Source of the DNA: Actinomycetes bacterium
Lineage (GTDB): Bacteria; Actinomycetota; Actinomycetes; Actinomycetales; Microbacteriaceae
Assembly: GCA_023431405.1 (NCBI GenBank)
Contig: JAEYVZ010000012.1
Span: 1 to 56,688, forward strand
Reading direction: 5' to 3'
DNA: 56,688 nt
In this document: one piece after another, positions 15,575 to 23,650 of the stretch
How the letters are laid out: each line of letters starts with the position of its first letter
How positions within the stretch are numbered: position 1 is the stretch's first letter
Notes under the pieces: model-generated
What the model was told of the DNA's origin: nothing
Database searches by the model: none
What the model saw: only the letters and a program-made list of their open reading frames with translations
Position numbers and translations under genes: made by a program

Positions 15575-17281
15575 CTAGCCCGTCGTCGCGCCCTCCGCAG
15601 CGGAGCGCACGAGTTTCGAGTACTTGGCCAGAACGCCACGGGTATAGCGCGGGGGAAGGGGCTCCCAGCCTTCGCGGCGGGAGCTCAGCTCAGCCTCGTC
15701 GACGAGTAGATCGAGAGTGCGAGCCGCGATATCGACCCGTATCAGATCACCATCGCGCACGAAGGCGATGGGACCGGCGTCCACCGCTTCGGGTGCTATG
15801 TGGCCGATGCACAGGCCGGTTGTGCCGCCTGAGAATCTGCCGTCTGTCAAGAGTAGTACATCTTTTCCGAGCCCTGCGCCCTTGATGGCGGCCGTGATGG
15901 CGAGCATCTCGCGCATGCCCGGTCCGCCCTTGGGGCCCTCGTACCGGATGACGACGACGCTTCCCGGTTCGATCTCGCCGGCAGCCAGCGCATCGATCGC
16001 GCCGCGCTCGCGCTCGAAGACCCGCGCCGGACCTTCGAACACCGCGGCATCGAAGCCCGCCGTCTTCACGACGGCGCCCTCCGGGGCGAGCGATCCGTGG
16101 AGGATCGTCAGGCCCCCGGTGGCGTGGATGGGGTTGTCGAAGGTGTGGATGACTGTTCCATCGATCGGGTCGGGATCGAGCTCCGCGAGGTTCTCGGCGA
16201 GCGTCTTGCCGGTGACGGTGAGGGCATCGCCGTGCAGAAGCCCTTCATCGAGCATCGCCTTCATGATGACGGGGATGCCGCCGTGACGATCGACGTCGTT
16301 CATGACGTAGGTGCCGAACGGCTTCATGTCGGCGACGTGAGGCACCTTGTCGCCGATGCGGTTGAAGTCGTGGAGGCTGAGCTCCACGTCGGCCTCCCGT
16401 GCGATCGCGAGCAGGTGGAGGACGACGTTGGTCGAGCCGCCGAGTGCCATCGCCAGGGCGATCGCGTTCTCGAAAGCCTCCTTCGTGAGGATGTCGCGCG
16501 TCGTGATCCCCTGCCGCAGCAGGTTCACGACCGCCTCGCCCGAGCGGTGCGCGAAGTAGTCGCGGCGGCGGTCGGCCGCCGGCGGCGCGGCCGAGCCCGG
16601 CAGGCTGAGGCCGAGCGCTTCGGCGACGGATGCCATGGTGTTCGCGGTGTACATGCCACCGCACGCGCCCTCACCCGGCGCGATCGCGCACTCGATGCGC
16701 TTGAGGTCGGCCTCGCTCATCTTGCCGGCGAGGCATGCCCCCACCGCTTCGAACGAGTCGATGATCGTGACGTCCTTCTCGGTGCCGTCGGAGAGCTTCA
16801 CCCAGCCCGGCGCGATCGATCCGGCGTAGAGGAAGACGCTCGACAGATCGAGCCTCGCGGAGGCCATGAGCATCCCGGGGATCGACTTGTCGCATCCGGC
16901 CAGGAGCACGGTGCCGTCGAGCCGTTCCGCCATGACGACCGTCTCGACGGAGTCGGCGATGACCTCGCGCGAGACGAGCGAGAAGTGCATGCCCTCGTGG
17001 CCCATCGAGATGCCGTCGGAGACCGAGACCGTGCCGAACTGCAGCGGATAGCCGCCGCCCGCATGAACGCCTTCCTTGGCGCCCTGCGCGAGGCGGTCGA
17101 GGCTCAGGTTGCAGGGCGTGATCTCGTTCCAGCTGGAGGCGATGCCGATCTGGGGCTTGTCCCAGTCGGCGTCCCCCATGCCGACGGCACGCAGCATGCC
17201 GCGGGACGTGGTCGCTTCGATGCCGTCGGTGACGACGCGGCTGCGGGGCTTGATGTCGATGGTGTTGTCGGGCGAAACCAT
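15575..17281 (-). CDS. ilvD: Dihydroxy-acid dehydratase
   Basis: The 568-residue Fe-S enzyme dehydrates 2,3-dihydroxy-3-methyl acids to 2-oxo acids. Three cluster cysteines are visible: E-I-T-P-C-N-L near 57, A-G-C-D-K-S-I-P-G near 128, and G-A-C-G-G-M-Y-T-A-N-T-M near 200. Having all three indicates the [2Fe-2S] type common in actinobacteria. The C-terminus has G-R-F-S-G-G-T-T-G-L-C-I-G-H. No Shine-Dalgarno is visible; TAGACT at 17288-17293 ends 6 bases before ATG 17281, which looks like a leaderless promoter inside the otsB stop region. It lies only 9 bases after otsB. Confidence 0.96.
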   Translation of the reverse strand: MVSPDNTIDIKPRSRVVTDGIEATTSRGMLRAVGMGDADWDKPQIGIASSWNEITPCNLSLDRLAQGAKEGVHAGGGYPLQFGTVSVSDGISMGHEGMHFSLVSREVIADSVETVVMAERLDGTVLLAGCDKSIPGMLMASARLDLSSVFLYAGSIAPGWVKLSDGTEKDVTIIDSFEAVGACLAGKMSEADLKRIECAIAPGEGACGGMYTANTMASVAEALGLSLPGSAAPPAADRRRDYFAHRSGEAVVNLLRQGITTRDILTKEAFENAIALAMALGGSTNVVLHLLAIAREADVELSLHDFNRIGDKVPHVADMKPFGTYVMNDVDRHGGIPVIMKAMLDEGLLHGDALTVTGKTLAENLAELDPDPIDGTVIHTFDNPIHATGGLTILHGSLAPEGAVVKTAGFDAAVFEGPARVFERERGAIDALAAGEIEPGSVVVIRYEGPKGGPGMREMLAITAAIKGAGLGKDVLLLTDGRFSGGTTGLCIGHIAPEAVDAGPIAFVRDGDLIRVDIAARTLDLLVDEAELSSRREGWEPLPPRYTRGVLAKYSKLVRSAAEGATTG

Positions 17282-17287
17282 GCTCGA

Positions 17288-17293
17288 AGTCTA
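17288..17293 (-). promoter_or_regulatory. Candidate -10 element (TAGACT) for leaderless ilvD
   Basis: TAGACT fits the TANNNT -10 pattern and ends 6 bases before the ilvD ATG. No ribosome binding site lies between, so transcription would start at or next to the A of ATG. A convincing -35 is not seen. Confidence 0.4.
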
Positions 17294-18082
17294 TTGCCGC
17301 GCGGCGGTGCGCCGGTGCGCGAGGGCCGTGAGCCATCCCGCGAGCTCGGGGATGTCACGAGCACGCAGCCGTGCGGTGGTCTCGCCTTCACCGACGCGGA
17401 TGCCGACGTCGTCGGGGCCGAGGCTGCGCAGCGCGTCCTCGTCGGTGACGTCGTCGCCCGCGAAGAGCACGCCGGTCGCCCCCAGGCGCCCTCGGAGGGC
17501 GGCGACGGCGGAGTCCTTGCCCTCGGCCCGTGAGGCGTACTCCGTGACGGCATGCCCGGCGCGTCGGCGCCACTGCGGCGCGTCCTGCGCCATGAGGGCG
17601 GCGACGCGCGCGTGCGCCTCCGCCGCGTCGGTGTCGGAGGCGAGCCGGGTGTGCACGGCGAATCCGAACTGCTTGCGCTCGATCCAGACGCCTTCCAGCC
17701 CCGCCACGGCCTCCTCGGCCGCGGCGCGAAGCGTGTCACGCCGTGCGATGTCAGCGTCCGTCTGCATGTCCGTGGCGGCGGGGTCGGCCGCCGCGACGCC
17801 GCCGGGATACCACCATTCGGCGCCGTGCGAGCCCGCCAGCACGATCTCGGAGGTGTCGTCATGCTCCGCGATCACCCGGAGGTCGGCCAGGGAGCGTCCC
17901 GAGACGAAGGCGACCGTCGTCTCCGGGGCCTCCAGGAGCGCGGCGACGGCATCCGCCGCCTCGGCCGTCATGCGGGCCGTCATCGGCTCGTCCACGAGCG
18001 GCGCCAGCGTGCCGTCGAAGTCGAGCGCGACCAGCAGCCGGGGCGTGTGCGCAAGCTGCTCGAGCACGTCGGGCAGCGTCAT
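17291..18082 (-). CDS. otsB: Trehalose-6-phosphate phosphatase
   Basis: The 263-residue HAD-superfamily enzyme dephosphorylates trehalose 6-phosphate. The nucleophile motif L-D-F-D-G-T-L-A-P-L lies at about 19-28, S-G-R-S-L-A-D-L near 60, G-S-H-G-A-E-W near 83, and the metal-binding F-A-G-D-D-V-T-D-E-D-A near 208-218. ATG 18082 overlaps the otsA stop as ATGA (18079-18082), so the pathway enzymes are translationally coupled. The short in-frame extension upstream lies within otsA and is rejected. Confidence 0.93.
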   Translation of the reverse strand: MTLPDVLEQLAHTPRLLVALDFDGTLAPLVDEPMTARMTAEAADAVAALLEAPETTVAFVSGRSLADLRVIAEHDDTSEIVLAGSHGAEWWYPGGVAAADPAATDMQTDADIARRDTLRAAAEEAVAGLEGVWIERKQFGFAVHTRLASDTDAAEAHARVAALMAQDAPQWRRRAGHAVTEYASRAEGKDSAVAALRGRLGATGVLFAGDDVTDEDALRSLGPDDVGIRVGEGETTARLRARDIPELAGWLTALAHRRTAARQ

Positions 18083-19491
18083 GGACGAGCCTCGCGGGCG
18101 GCGGCGAGGTCGCCCAGGAATCGCTGGGACCACGCCGACACGTCGTTGTCGCGCACCCGTCGTCGAAGCGCGCGCATGCGCCGGCGACGCTCTGTCGCGG
18201 GCATCTCGACGGCCGTCATGATGGCGTCCTTGAGCCCCTGGATGTCGTGAGGGTTGATCCGCAGCGCCTGAGTGAGCTCGTCGGAGGCGCCCGCGAATTC
18301 GCTCAGCACCAGCACCCCGTCACCATCCACCCGGCTGGCCACGTACTCCTTTGCGACGAGGTTCATGCCGTCGCGCAGCGCGGTCACCAGCATGACATCC
18401 GCCGCGAGGTACAGAGCGACCATCTCCTCACGCGGATACGAGTGATGCAGATACCGGATGGCGGTGAGTCCGACCGTGTCATGGTCGCCGTTTATCCGGC
18501 CGACGGCCAGCTCGATCTCGTCGCGCAGCTGCATGTAGGCGGCGACCCGCTCCCTGCTCGGACTCGCCACCTGCACGAGCGTCGCATCGCCGATCTCGAA
18601 GTGCCCATCGTCGAACAGCTCCCCCACCGCCTTCAGGCGGTGCCGGATGCCCTTCGTGTAGTCGAGACGGTCGACCCCGAGGAGCACCGAGCGAGGGTTG
18701 CCGAGCTCCTCGCGGATCTCGCGCGCGCGGGCCTGGATGTCGGGCCGGCGCGCAAGCTCCTCGTAGGTCGCCGTATCGATGGAGATGGGGTACGCCCGCG
18801 CCACGGCGGTGCGCTCGCCACCACCGGGCAGGGCCACCCGGATCGACCCGGCGCGTGAATCGAAGCCGAACCGGCGTCGCACGGCCATCGTGAAGTTCGC
18901 GGCGTCCGCAGCGCGCTGGAACCCGATGACGTCGGCGCCCAGAAGCCCTTCGAGAACCTGTGATCGCCACGGCAGCTGCGAGAAGATGCCGTATGCCGGG
19001 AACGGAATGTGGTGGAAGTACCCGATCGTGAGGTCGGGTCGCATCTCCCGCAGCATGCGCGGGACGAGCTGAAGCTGGTAGTCATGCACCCACACCGTGG
19101 CATCCGGACCCGCCACCCCCGCCGCGGCTTCCGCGAAGCGACGATTCACGCGCACGTATGCGTCCCACCACGCGCGGTGGTAGGTCGGCGCGGCGATCAC
19201 ATCGTGGTAGAGAGGCCAGATCGTGTCGTTGGAGAAGCCCTCGTAGTACTTCGCGACCTCGTCGGCGCTCAGCGACACCGGCACCAGATGCACGCCGTCG
19301 AACTCGAACGGCTCGACATCGAGATCCGACTGGCCGGGCCAGCCGACCCAGGCACCGCCGGTGCGCTGCACGACGGGCTCGAGTGCCGTCACGAGACCGC
19401 CCGGTGAACGCCGCCAGGGCTCGTTCTCGTCATCACCACGATCCACGGGAAGACGGTTGGCGACGACCACGAAATCTGCGGCGGCAGGCAC
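18079..19491 (-). CDS. otsA: Trehalose-6-phosphate synthase (GT20)
   Basis: The 470-residue glycosyltransferase makes trehalose 6-phosphate from a nucleotide glucose and glucose 6-phosphate. Motifs: V-V-V-A-N-R-L-P-V near the N-terminus, S-P-G-G-L-V-T-A-L, W-V-H-D-Y-Q-L near residue 136, F-H-H-I-P-F-P near 158, G-V-D-R-L-D-Y-T-K-G-I near 258 and R-D-G-M-N-L-V-A-K-E-Y near 355. I chose GTG 19491, which has GAGAGGAG 5 bases upstream and puts the first strand at residue 6; a TTG at 19527 would add 12 residues and overlap likely promoter sequence. A perfect TTGACA (19533-19538, minus strand) lies upstream. Confidence 0.94.
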   Translation of the reverse strand: MPAAADFVVVANRLPVDRGDDENEPWRRSPGGLVTALEPVVQRTGGAWVGWPGQSDLDVEPFEFDGVHLVPVSLSADEVAKYYEGFSNDTIWPLYHDVIAAPTYHRAWWDAYVRVNRRFAEAAAGVAGPDATVWVHDYQLQLVPRMLREMRPDLTIGYFHHIPFPAYGIFSQLPWRSQVLEGLLGADVIGFQRAADAANFTMAVRRRFGFDSRAGSIRVALPGGGERTAVARAYPISIDTATYEELARRPDIQARAREIREELGNPRSVLLGVDRLDYTKGIRHRLKAVGELFDDGHFEIGDATLVQVASPSRERVAAYMQLRDEIELAVGRINGDHDTVGLTAIRYLHHSYPREEMVALYLAADVMLVTALRDGMNLVAKEYVASRVDGDGVLVLSEFAGASDELTQALRINPHDIQGLKDAIMTAVEMPATERRRRMRALRRRVRDNDVSAWSQRFLGDLAAAREARP

Positions 19492-19532
19492 GGAGCTCCT
19501 CTCGGCTGGGAACCACCAGGCTAACAACGCCC

Positions 19533-19538
19533 TGTCAA
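19533..19538 (-). promoter_or_regulatory. Candidate -35 (TTGACA) of the otsA promoter
   Basis: A perfect TTGACA reads toward otsA, 42 bases before its GTG. The best -10 at 17-base spacing is weak (TGGTTC), so the exact promoter is uncertain. Confidence 0.35.
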
Positions 19539-19565
19539 GGCCCTGCGGGTGCTTGCGTCGACCGA

Positions 19566-19571
19566 TAGCGT
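19566..19571 (+). promoter_or_regulatory. Candidate -10 (TAGCGT) of a leaderless transcript
   Basis: TAGCGT ends 6 bases before the ATG at 19578 of the 84-residue membrane protein gene, the spacing expected for leaderless transcription. Confidence 0.35.
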
Positions 19572-19577
19572 TGAGGT

Positions 19578-19832
19578 ATGCGCAAGTACCTCTTCGGCAC
19601 GGGCATCCTGACCGTCTTCACCAGCGGGCTCACGCTCCTGCGCTCTGCTCGCGAGGAGGCACCGTTCAGCTGGCGCACAGCGCTGGCATGGCTGAACTGG
19701 GGAATCACGCTGGCGCTCGCGATCGGCGCCGTCGTCGACACTCGGCGCGCTGCGCAGGGCAAGCTGATCGCTCCGGACTCGCCGATCCACGGCCGCGAGA
19801 AGAAGCTCCTGCGAAAGCGCATCAACGGCTGA
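19578..19832 (+). CDS. Small conserved-looking membrane protein, 84 aa
   Basis: I do not recognise a named family. The protein starts M-R-K-Y-L-F-G-T-G-I-L-T-V-F with a first hydrophobic segment (about 5-22) and a second at about 36-55 (L-N-W-G-I-T-L-A-L-A-I-G-A-V-V), and it ends with a basic tail (K-K-L-L-R-K-R). It is divergent from otsA, with 86 bases between starts. Coding is supported by typical codon use, helix pattern and a -10 element at leaderless distance. Function unknown. Confidence 0.6.
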   Translation: MRKYLFGTGILTVFTSGLTLLRSAREEAPFSWRTALAWLNWGITLALAIGAVVDTRRAAQGKLIAPDSPIHGREKKLLRKRING

Positions 19833-19877
19833 GGCCGCGCACGGCCGAGGTGTGACGGGACGCGTCGGCGACCCGCG

Positions 19878-20003
19878 TCAGGCCGCCGGAGCGCAGGTGC
19901 AGCGTGCCTCGGCGGGAACGCCGGCCAGCGCCTGATCGATGTGGAGGCCGCAACCGGTCCACGTCGTCTTTCCGCAGACGGTGCACGCAATCGGAGAACA
20001 CAT
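19878..20003 (-). CDS. 41-aa Cys-rich zinc-ribbon-like protein
   Basis: This very short gene encodes M-C-S-P-I-A-C-T-V-C-G-K-T-T-W, then T-G-C-G-L-H-I-D-Q and ending R-C-T-C-A-P-A-A. Four cysteine pairs or singles plus a His suggest a small zinc-binding knuckle. Proteins with this M-C-S-P-x-x-C-x-x-C-G-K-T-T-W pattern are widespread in actinobacteria and lack a known role (established from memory of the family, not searched). AAGGAG lies 8 bases upstream of the ATG. It follows the thiolase gene by 22 bases on the same strand and may be co-transcribed. Confidence 0.8.
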   Translation of the reverse strand: MCSPIACTVCGKTTWTGCGLHIDQALAGVPAEARCTCAPAA

Positions 20004-20025
20004 GTGGGGGCTCCTTCTCGAGGGG

Positions 20026-21210
20026 TCAACGAGTAAGAATAAGCGCTTCTCCCTGACCGCCGCCCCCGCACAGCCCCACGGCGGCCGTACCGGACCCGCG
20101 GCGCACGAGCTCGTGCACGGCGTGAACGACGAGACGGCAGCCCGAGGCGCCGATCGGATGCCCGAGCGCGATTCCGCCGCCGTGGATGTTGACGACGTCG
20201 TCGCTCAGCGCGAGCTCCGCCTGAGAACGCGCCACCACCGCGCCGAACGCCTCGTTGATCTCGACGAGATCGAGGTCCGTTGCCTTACTCCCCTGGCGCG
20301 ACAGCGCCTGCTCGATGGCACGTGCAGGCTGGGCGTGGAGCGAGTTGTCGGGTCCGGCGACCTGACCGGCCTGGCCGATCACCGCCATCACCGCCCAGCC
20401 GTTCTCGTCGGCGTGCGAGCGGGTCGTCACGATGACGGCGGCCGCGCCGTCTGAGATCTGCGAGGAGTTCCCCGCCGTGATCGTCCCGTCGGCGCTGAAG
20501 GCCGGCCGAAGGCCGGCGAGCGTCTCGACGGTCGTGTCGGGGCGCACGCCCTCGTCGGAAGTGACGATCCGCGGTTCGCCCCGCCGCTGCGGCACCTCGA
20601 CGGCGACGATCTCGGCGTCGAAGATCCCGTCGGCCTGCGCCCGGGCGGCGCGCTGGTGCGAAAGGGCGGCGACGGCATCCTGCTGTTCGCGGGTGACGTC
20701 GAACCGGGGGTTCAGCCGTTCGGTGGAGGCCCCCATGCTCTCGCGATCGTAGGCGTCGGTGAGTCCGTCGTAGGCCATGTGATCGAGCACTTCGACCGAA
20801 CCGTACGTCCAGCCGTCGCGCGACCCCATCAGCAGATGCGGGGCCTGCGTCATCGACTCCATCCCGCCGGCGACGACGACCTTCGCATCCCCGACGGCGA
20901 TCATCCGCTTCGCGTCGATGATGGCGGTCAGCCCCGACAGGCACACTTTGTTCACCGCGGAGGCGGGCACGTCCCAGCCGATCCCGCCGGCGATCGCCGC
21001 CTGCCGAGCAGGATTCTGGCCCGATCCGGCGGGGAGCACCTGGCCCATGATGACCGCGTCGACCGCGTCGGCCGGCACACCCGCCTTCTCCAGCGCCCCG
21101 GCGATCGCGAAGCCTCCGAGCTGCGGCGCGGTGAACGACGCGAGCTGCCCTTTGAGGCGGCCTTGCGGGGTTCGGGCGGCGCCCACGATGACGATGTCTT
21201 CAGCGCTCAT
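20026..21210 (-). CDS. Acetyl-CoA C-acetyltransferase (thiolase)
   Basis: The 394-residue thiolase cleaves acetoacetyl-CoA to two acetyl-CoA, or the reverse. Catalytic residues: N-K-V-C-L-S-G-L with the acyl-accepting Cys near 88, N-E-A-F-G near 317, G-G-G-I-A-L-G-H-P-I-G-A-S-G with His near 350, and C-G-G-G-G-Q-G with the second Cys near 380. Starting at ATG 21210 gives the family start S-A-E-D-I-V-I-V-G-A-A-R-T-P and an ATGA overlap with scoB. Context (CoA-transferase pair upstream) favours acetoacetate breakdown. A beta-ketoadipyl-CoA thiolase is the alternative if the operon serves aromatics. Confidence 0.9.
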   Translation of the reverse strand: MSAEDIVIVGAARTPQGRLKGQLASFTAPQLGGFAIAGALEKAGVPADAVDAVIMGQVLPAGSGQNPARQAAIAGGIGWDVPASAVNKVCLSGLTAIIDAKRMIAVGDAKVVVAGGMESMTQAPHLLMGSRDGWTYGSVEVLDHMAYDGLTDAYDRESMGASTERLNPRFDVTREQQDAVAALSHQRAARAQADGIFDAEIVAVEVPQRRGEPRIVTSDEGVRPDTTVETLAGLRPAFSADGTITAGNSSQISDGAAAVIVTTRSHADENGWAVMAVIGQAGQVAGPDNSLHAQPARAIEQALSRQGSKATDLDLVEINEAFGAVVARSQAELALSDDVVNIHGGGIALGHPIGASGCRLVVHAVHELVRRGSGTAAVGLCGGGGQGEALILTR

Positions 21211-21863
21211 GACGCTTCCTCTCGTTGTCCCGTTGCCACCAGGAGTGGCGGTTCGGTCGCGGCGATGACCTCGTCGACGGTGACGCCGGGTGCCGTCTCG
21301 ACGAGCACGAGACCATTGTCGGTCACATCGATCACGGCGAGATCCGTGATGATGCGATCGACGACCCCCCTGCCTGTGAGCGGGAGGGAGCACGACTCGA
21401 CGATCTTGGGCGAACCGTCGCGGGCGACGTGCTCCATGAGCACGATCACGCGGGCCGCGCCGTGCACGAGGTCCATCGCGCCGCCGGGGCCCTTCACCAT
21501 CTTCCCGGGGATCATCCAGTTCGCGAGGTCGCCGGTGCGCGACACCTGCATCGCACCGAGAACGGCGGCATCGATCTTGCCACCCCGGATCATCCCGAAG
21601 CTCGTCGCGGAATCGAAGTACGCGGCTCCGGGAAGCACCGTCACGGTCTCCTTGCCCGCGTTGATGAGGTCGGGGTCGACCTGATCCTCGGCGGGGTACG
21701 GTCCGACGCCGAGGATGCCGTTCTCCGACTGGAGCACGACGGTCACCCCGGCCGGCACGTGATTGGGCACGAGGGTCGGCAGCCCGATGCCGAGGTTCAC
21801 GTATGAGCCGTCGGCCAATTCGCGGGCCGCGCGGGCGGCCATCTCGTTGCGGCTGAGGGCCAT
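21207..21863 (-). CDS. scoB: 3-oxoacid CoA-transferase subunit B
   Basis: The 218-residue subunit carries the family I CoA-transferase catalytic glutamate in Q-S-E-N-G-I-L-G-V-G-P near residue 50. It transfers CoA from succinyl-CoA to acetoacetate (or 3-oxoadipate). Further family features are G-I-G-L-P-T-L-V near 27 and G-A-M-D-L-V-H-G-A near 133. One base separates its ATG from the scoA stop, with GGAG upstream, and it overlaps the thiolase start. The substrate could be 3-oxoadipate (pcaJ); the thiolase and the nearby 3-hydroxybutyrate dehydrogenase favour acetoacetate. Confidence 0.88.
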   Translation of the reverse strand: MALSRNEMAARAARELADGSYVNLGIGLPTLVPNHVPAGVTVVLQSENGILGVGPYPAEDQVDPDLINAGKETVTVLPGAAYFDSATSFGMIRGGKIDAAVLGAMQVSRTGDLANWMIPGKMVKGPGGAMDLVHGAARVIVLMEHVARDGSPKIVESCSLPLTGRGVVDRIITDLAVIDVTDNGLVLVETAPGVTVDEVIAATEPPLLVATGQREEAS

Positions 21864-21864
21864 C

Positions 21865-22644
21865 TCAGGCTCCTTCCGGCGCGGTGGCGACCGTGCGTCG
21901 CTCGATGCGCTTCTCGATGTCGGTGCCGACCTGAACGACGCGATGCACGAACACGCCCGGAAGGTGCACGGCATCCGGGTCGATCTCTCCCGCCCCCACG
22001 AGCGTCTCCACCTGGGCGATGCAGACACGCCCGGCCATCGCGGCGAGCGGATTGAAGTTGCGCGCGGCCTTGTGGAAGACGAGGTTCCCGTGGGTGTCGC
22101 CGACGGCGGCGTGCACGAGCGCGAAGTCGGTCACGATCGCCTCCTCGAGCACGTACTCTCGCTGCCGGCCCGACACGGCGAAGCTGCGCACGTCCTTCCG
22201 CGCGGAGGCGACGGCGATCTCGCCGGATGCGTCGTACCGGCGGGGCAGTCCTCCCTCGGCCACCTGCGTGCCGACACCGGTCTGCGTGTAGAAGGCGGCG
22301 ATGCCCGATCCCCCGGCGCGGAGCTTCTCGGCCAGCGTGCCCTGGGGGGTGAGTTCCAGTTCGAGCTCGCCGGAGAGGAACTGCCGCTCGAACTCCTTGT
22401 TCTCGCCCACATAGGAGGAGGTCATCTTGCTGATGCGCTTGTCGGCGAGGAGGATCCCGAGCCCCCAGTCGTCGACGCCGCAGTTGTTGCTCACGATGCG
22501 CAGGTCGCGGGTGCCCTGGCGGTGCAGGGCCTCGATCAGCACCATGGGGTTTCCGGACAGCCCGAACCCGCCCACGGCGAGCGTCGCCCCGTCCGGGATG
22601 TCGGCGACCGCCTCGGCGGCCGACGTCCACGTCTTGTCGATCAT
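21865..22644 (-). CDS. scoA: 3-oxoacid CoA-transferase subunit A
   Basis: The 259-residue alpha subunit has the CoA-binding glycine loop V-G-G-F-G-L-S-G-N-P near residue 27 and I-V-S-N-N-C-G-V-D-D near 50, with G-T-L-A-E-K-L-R-A-G-G-S-G-I-A-A-F-Y-T near 110, all standard for SCOT/PcaI subunits. ATG 22644 has AAGGAG 8 bases upstream; a slightly longer in-frame start lacks such a site. It is the first gene of a scoA-scoB-thiolase operon divergent from the IclR regulator, which is its likely regulator. Confidence 0.9.
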   Translation of the reverse strand: MIDKTWTSAAEAVADIPDGATLAVGGFGLSGNPMVLIEALHRQGTRDLRIVSNNCGVDDWGLGILLADKRISKMTSSYVGENKEFERQFLSGELELELTPQGTLAEKLRAGGSGIAAFYTQTGVGTQVAEGGLPRRYDASGEIAVASARKDVRSFAVSGRQREYVLEEAIVTDFALVHAAVGDTHGNLVFHKAARNFNPLAAMAGRVCIAQVETLVGAGEIDPDAVHLPGVFVHRVVQVGTDIEKRIERRTVATAPEGA

Positions 22645-22707
22645 GACCCACTCCTTCGTGTCAGCCACCAGCATCTCCGCGCGGCGCGAGGGCGGACAAC
22701 CCGGCGC

Positions 22708-22737
22708 TTGCGATGTGGAACGTCGTCACCGTAGTGT
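22708..22737 (+). promoter_or_regulatory. Promoter of IclR gene, likely leaderless
   Basis: TTGCGA at 22708-22713, an 18-base spacer and TAGTGT at 22732-22737 form a good promoter. The -10 ends 7 bases before ATG 22745 with no ribosome binding site between, so the mRNA probably starts at the ATG. Confidence 0.5.
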
Positions 22738-22752
22738 CCACGATATGGAACG
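22711..22752. promoter_or_regulatory. Repeated TGGAACG half-sites, candidate IclR binding region
   Basis: CGATGTGGAACG at 22711-22722 and CGATATGGAACG at 22741-22752 are near-identical direct repeats exactly 30 bases apart. An inverted TGTCCA half-site lies between them, giving TCCA-N5-TGGA. IclR-family operators are often built on TGGAA arms. The sites overlap the IclR promoter and start codon, fitting autorepression and control of the divergent sco operon. Confidence 0.4.
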
Positions 22753-23536
22753 CAGGGCCGGCACGGTGCCGGGGGCTCAGGCGATCGCGCGTGCCGCGTC
22801 GCTGCTTCGCCTCGTGAGTGCCGGCGGACCGGCAGGTCGCGGGGTCGGCGACCTCGCCCGAGATGCGGACCTGTCGCGGTCGACCGCCCACCGACTGCTG
22901 TCTGCCCTGCGCGCGGAGGGGCTCGTGGACCAGGATCCCCGCAGTGCCCGCTGGCTGCCGGGTCCGGAGCTGTTCCTCATGGGCAACGCGGCTGCCGTGC
23001 GCTACGACATCACCCATCTCGCCCGGGACATCGTCCGCTCGCTGGCGGTGAAGACCGAAGAGAGCGCGTTCCTCTCGGTGCGCCGAGGAGACGAGACGGT
23101 CTGCCTGTTGCGGGAGGAGGGATCTTTCCCGATCCGCTCGTTCGTCCTGAGCGAGGGGGTGCGCTTCCCCCTGGGGGTGGCGTCCGCGGGCATGGCCATC
23201 CTCGCCTTCGTGCCGGACGACGACGTGGACGCCTATCTCGAGCGACACCCCGAGCTCCCCGAGCGATGGGGATCCGCCCACGATGCGGGCGCGCTGCGCG
23301 CGCGCGTGGCGTCGACCCGGGATCGCGGCTACAGCGTGAACCCGGGGCTGATCGTGGAGGGGTCATGGGGCATCGGGGCGGCGGTGTTCGATCATGCGGG
23401 CAGCCCCGAGTGGGCGTTGAGCCTCACGGGCGTGGAGTTCCGTTTCGGCCCGGACCGACTGGCTTCGCTCGGACGCACGCTTCTCGCCCACGCGCACCAG
23501 TTGAGCACCCGCATCATGGCCGCTCCGCGCCGCTGA
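22745..23536 (+). CDS. IclR family transcriptional regulator
   Basis: The 263-residue protein has an N-terminal winged HTH (about 14-75: A-Q-A-I-A-R-A-A-S-L-L-R-L-V, G-D-L-A-R-D-A-D-L-S-R-S-T-A-H-R-L-L) and a C-terminal IclR effector domain with R-F-P-L-G-V-A-S-A-G-M-A-I-L-A near 140 and a conserved G-Y-S-V-N-P-G-L near 196. It is divergent from the CoA-transferase/thiolase operon with 100 bases between, so it most likely regulates that operon in response to a keto acid or its CoA precursor. Activator or repressor mode cannot be told from sequence. ATG 22745 fits a leaderless transcript. Confidence 0.9.
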   Translation: MERRAGTVPGAQAIARAASLLRLVSAGGPAGRGVGDLARDADLSRSTAHRLLSALRAEGLVDQDPRSARWLPGPELFLMGNAAAVRYDITHLARDIVRSLAVKTEESAFLSVRRGDETVCLLREEGSFPIRSFVLSEGVRFPLGVASAGMAILAFVPDDDVDAYLERHPELPERWGSAHDAGALRARVASTRDRGYSVNPGLIVEGSWGIGAAVFDHAGSPEWALSLTGVEFRFGPDRLASLGRTLLAHAHQLSTRIMAAPRR

Positions 23537-23564
23537 GCCCGCGCGCCGCCCCCTTCGCGCACGT

Positions 23565-23580
23565 CGGCCCAAGAGGGCCG
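23565..23580 (+). terminator. Weak hairpin after the IclR gene
   Basis: CGGCCC-aaga-GGGCCG forms a 6-bp stem with a tetraloop 29 bases after the IclR stop. No T-run follows, so termination strength is uncertain. Confidence 0.3.
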
Positions 23581-23613
23581 CCACTTGCGCGACGCCGGCG
23601 AATGTGTCTTGAA

Positions 23614-23642
23614 TATCGATAACTGCTTACCGTTTATCGATA
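23614..23642. promoter_or_regulatory. Paired TATCGATA palindromes, candidate operator of the DUF2975/HTH operon
   Basis: Two identical 8-bp palindromes TATCGATA lie at 23614-23621 and 23635-23642, centres 21 bases apart, i.e. two helical turns on the same DNA face. TTGAAT at 23609-23614 is a possible -35 and the second palindrome overlaps the -10 region. The arrangement suits cooperative binding by the small HTH protein encoded downstream, giving autoregulation. Confidence 0.5.
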
Positions 23643-23650
23643 GGTTTCGT

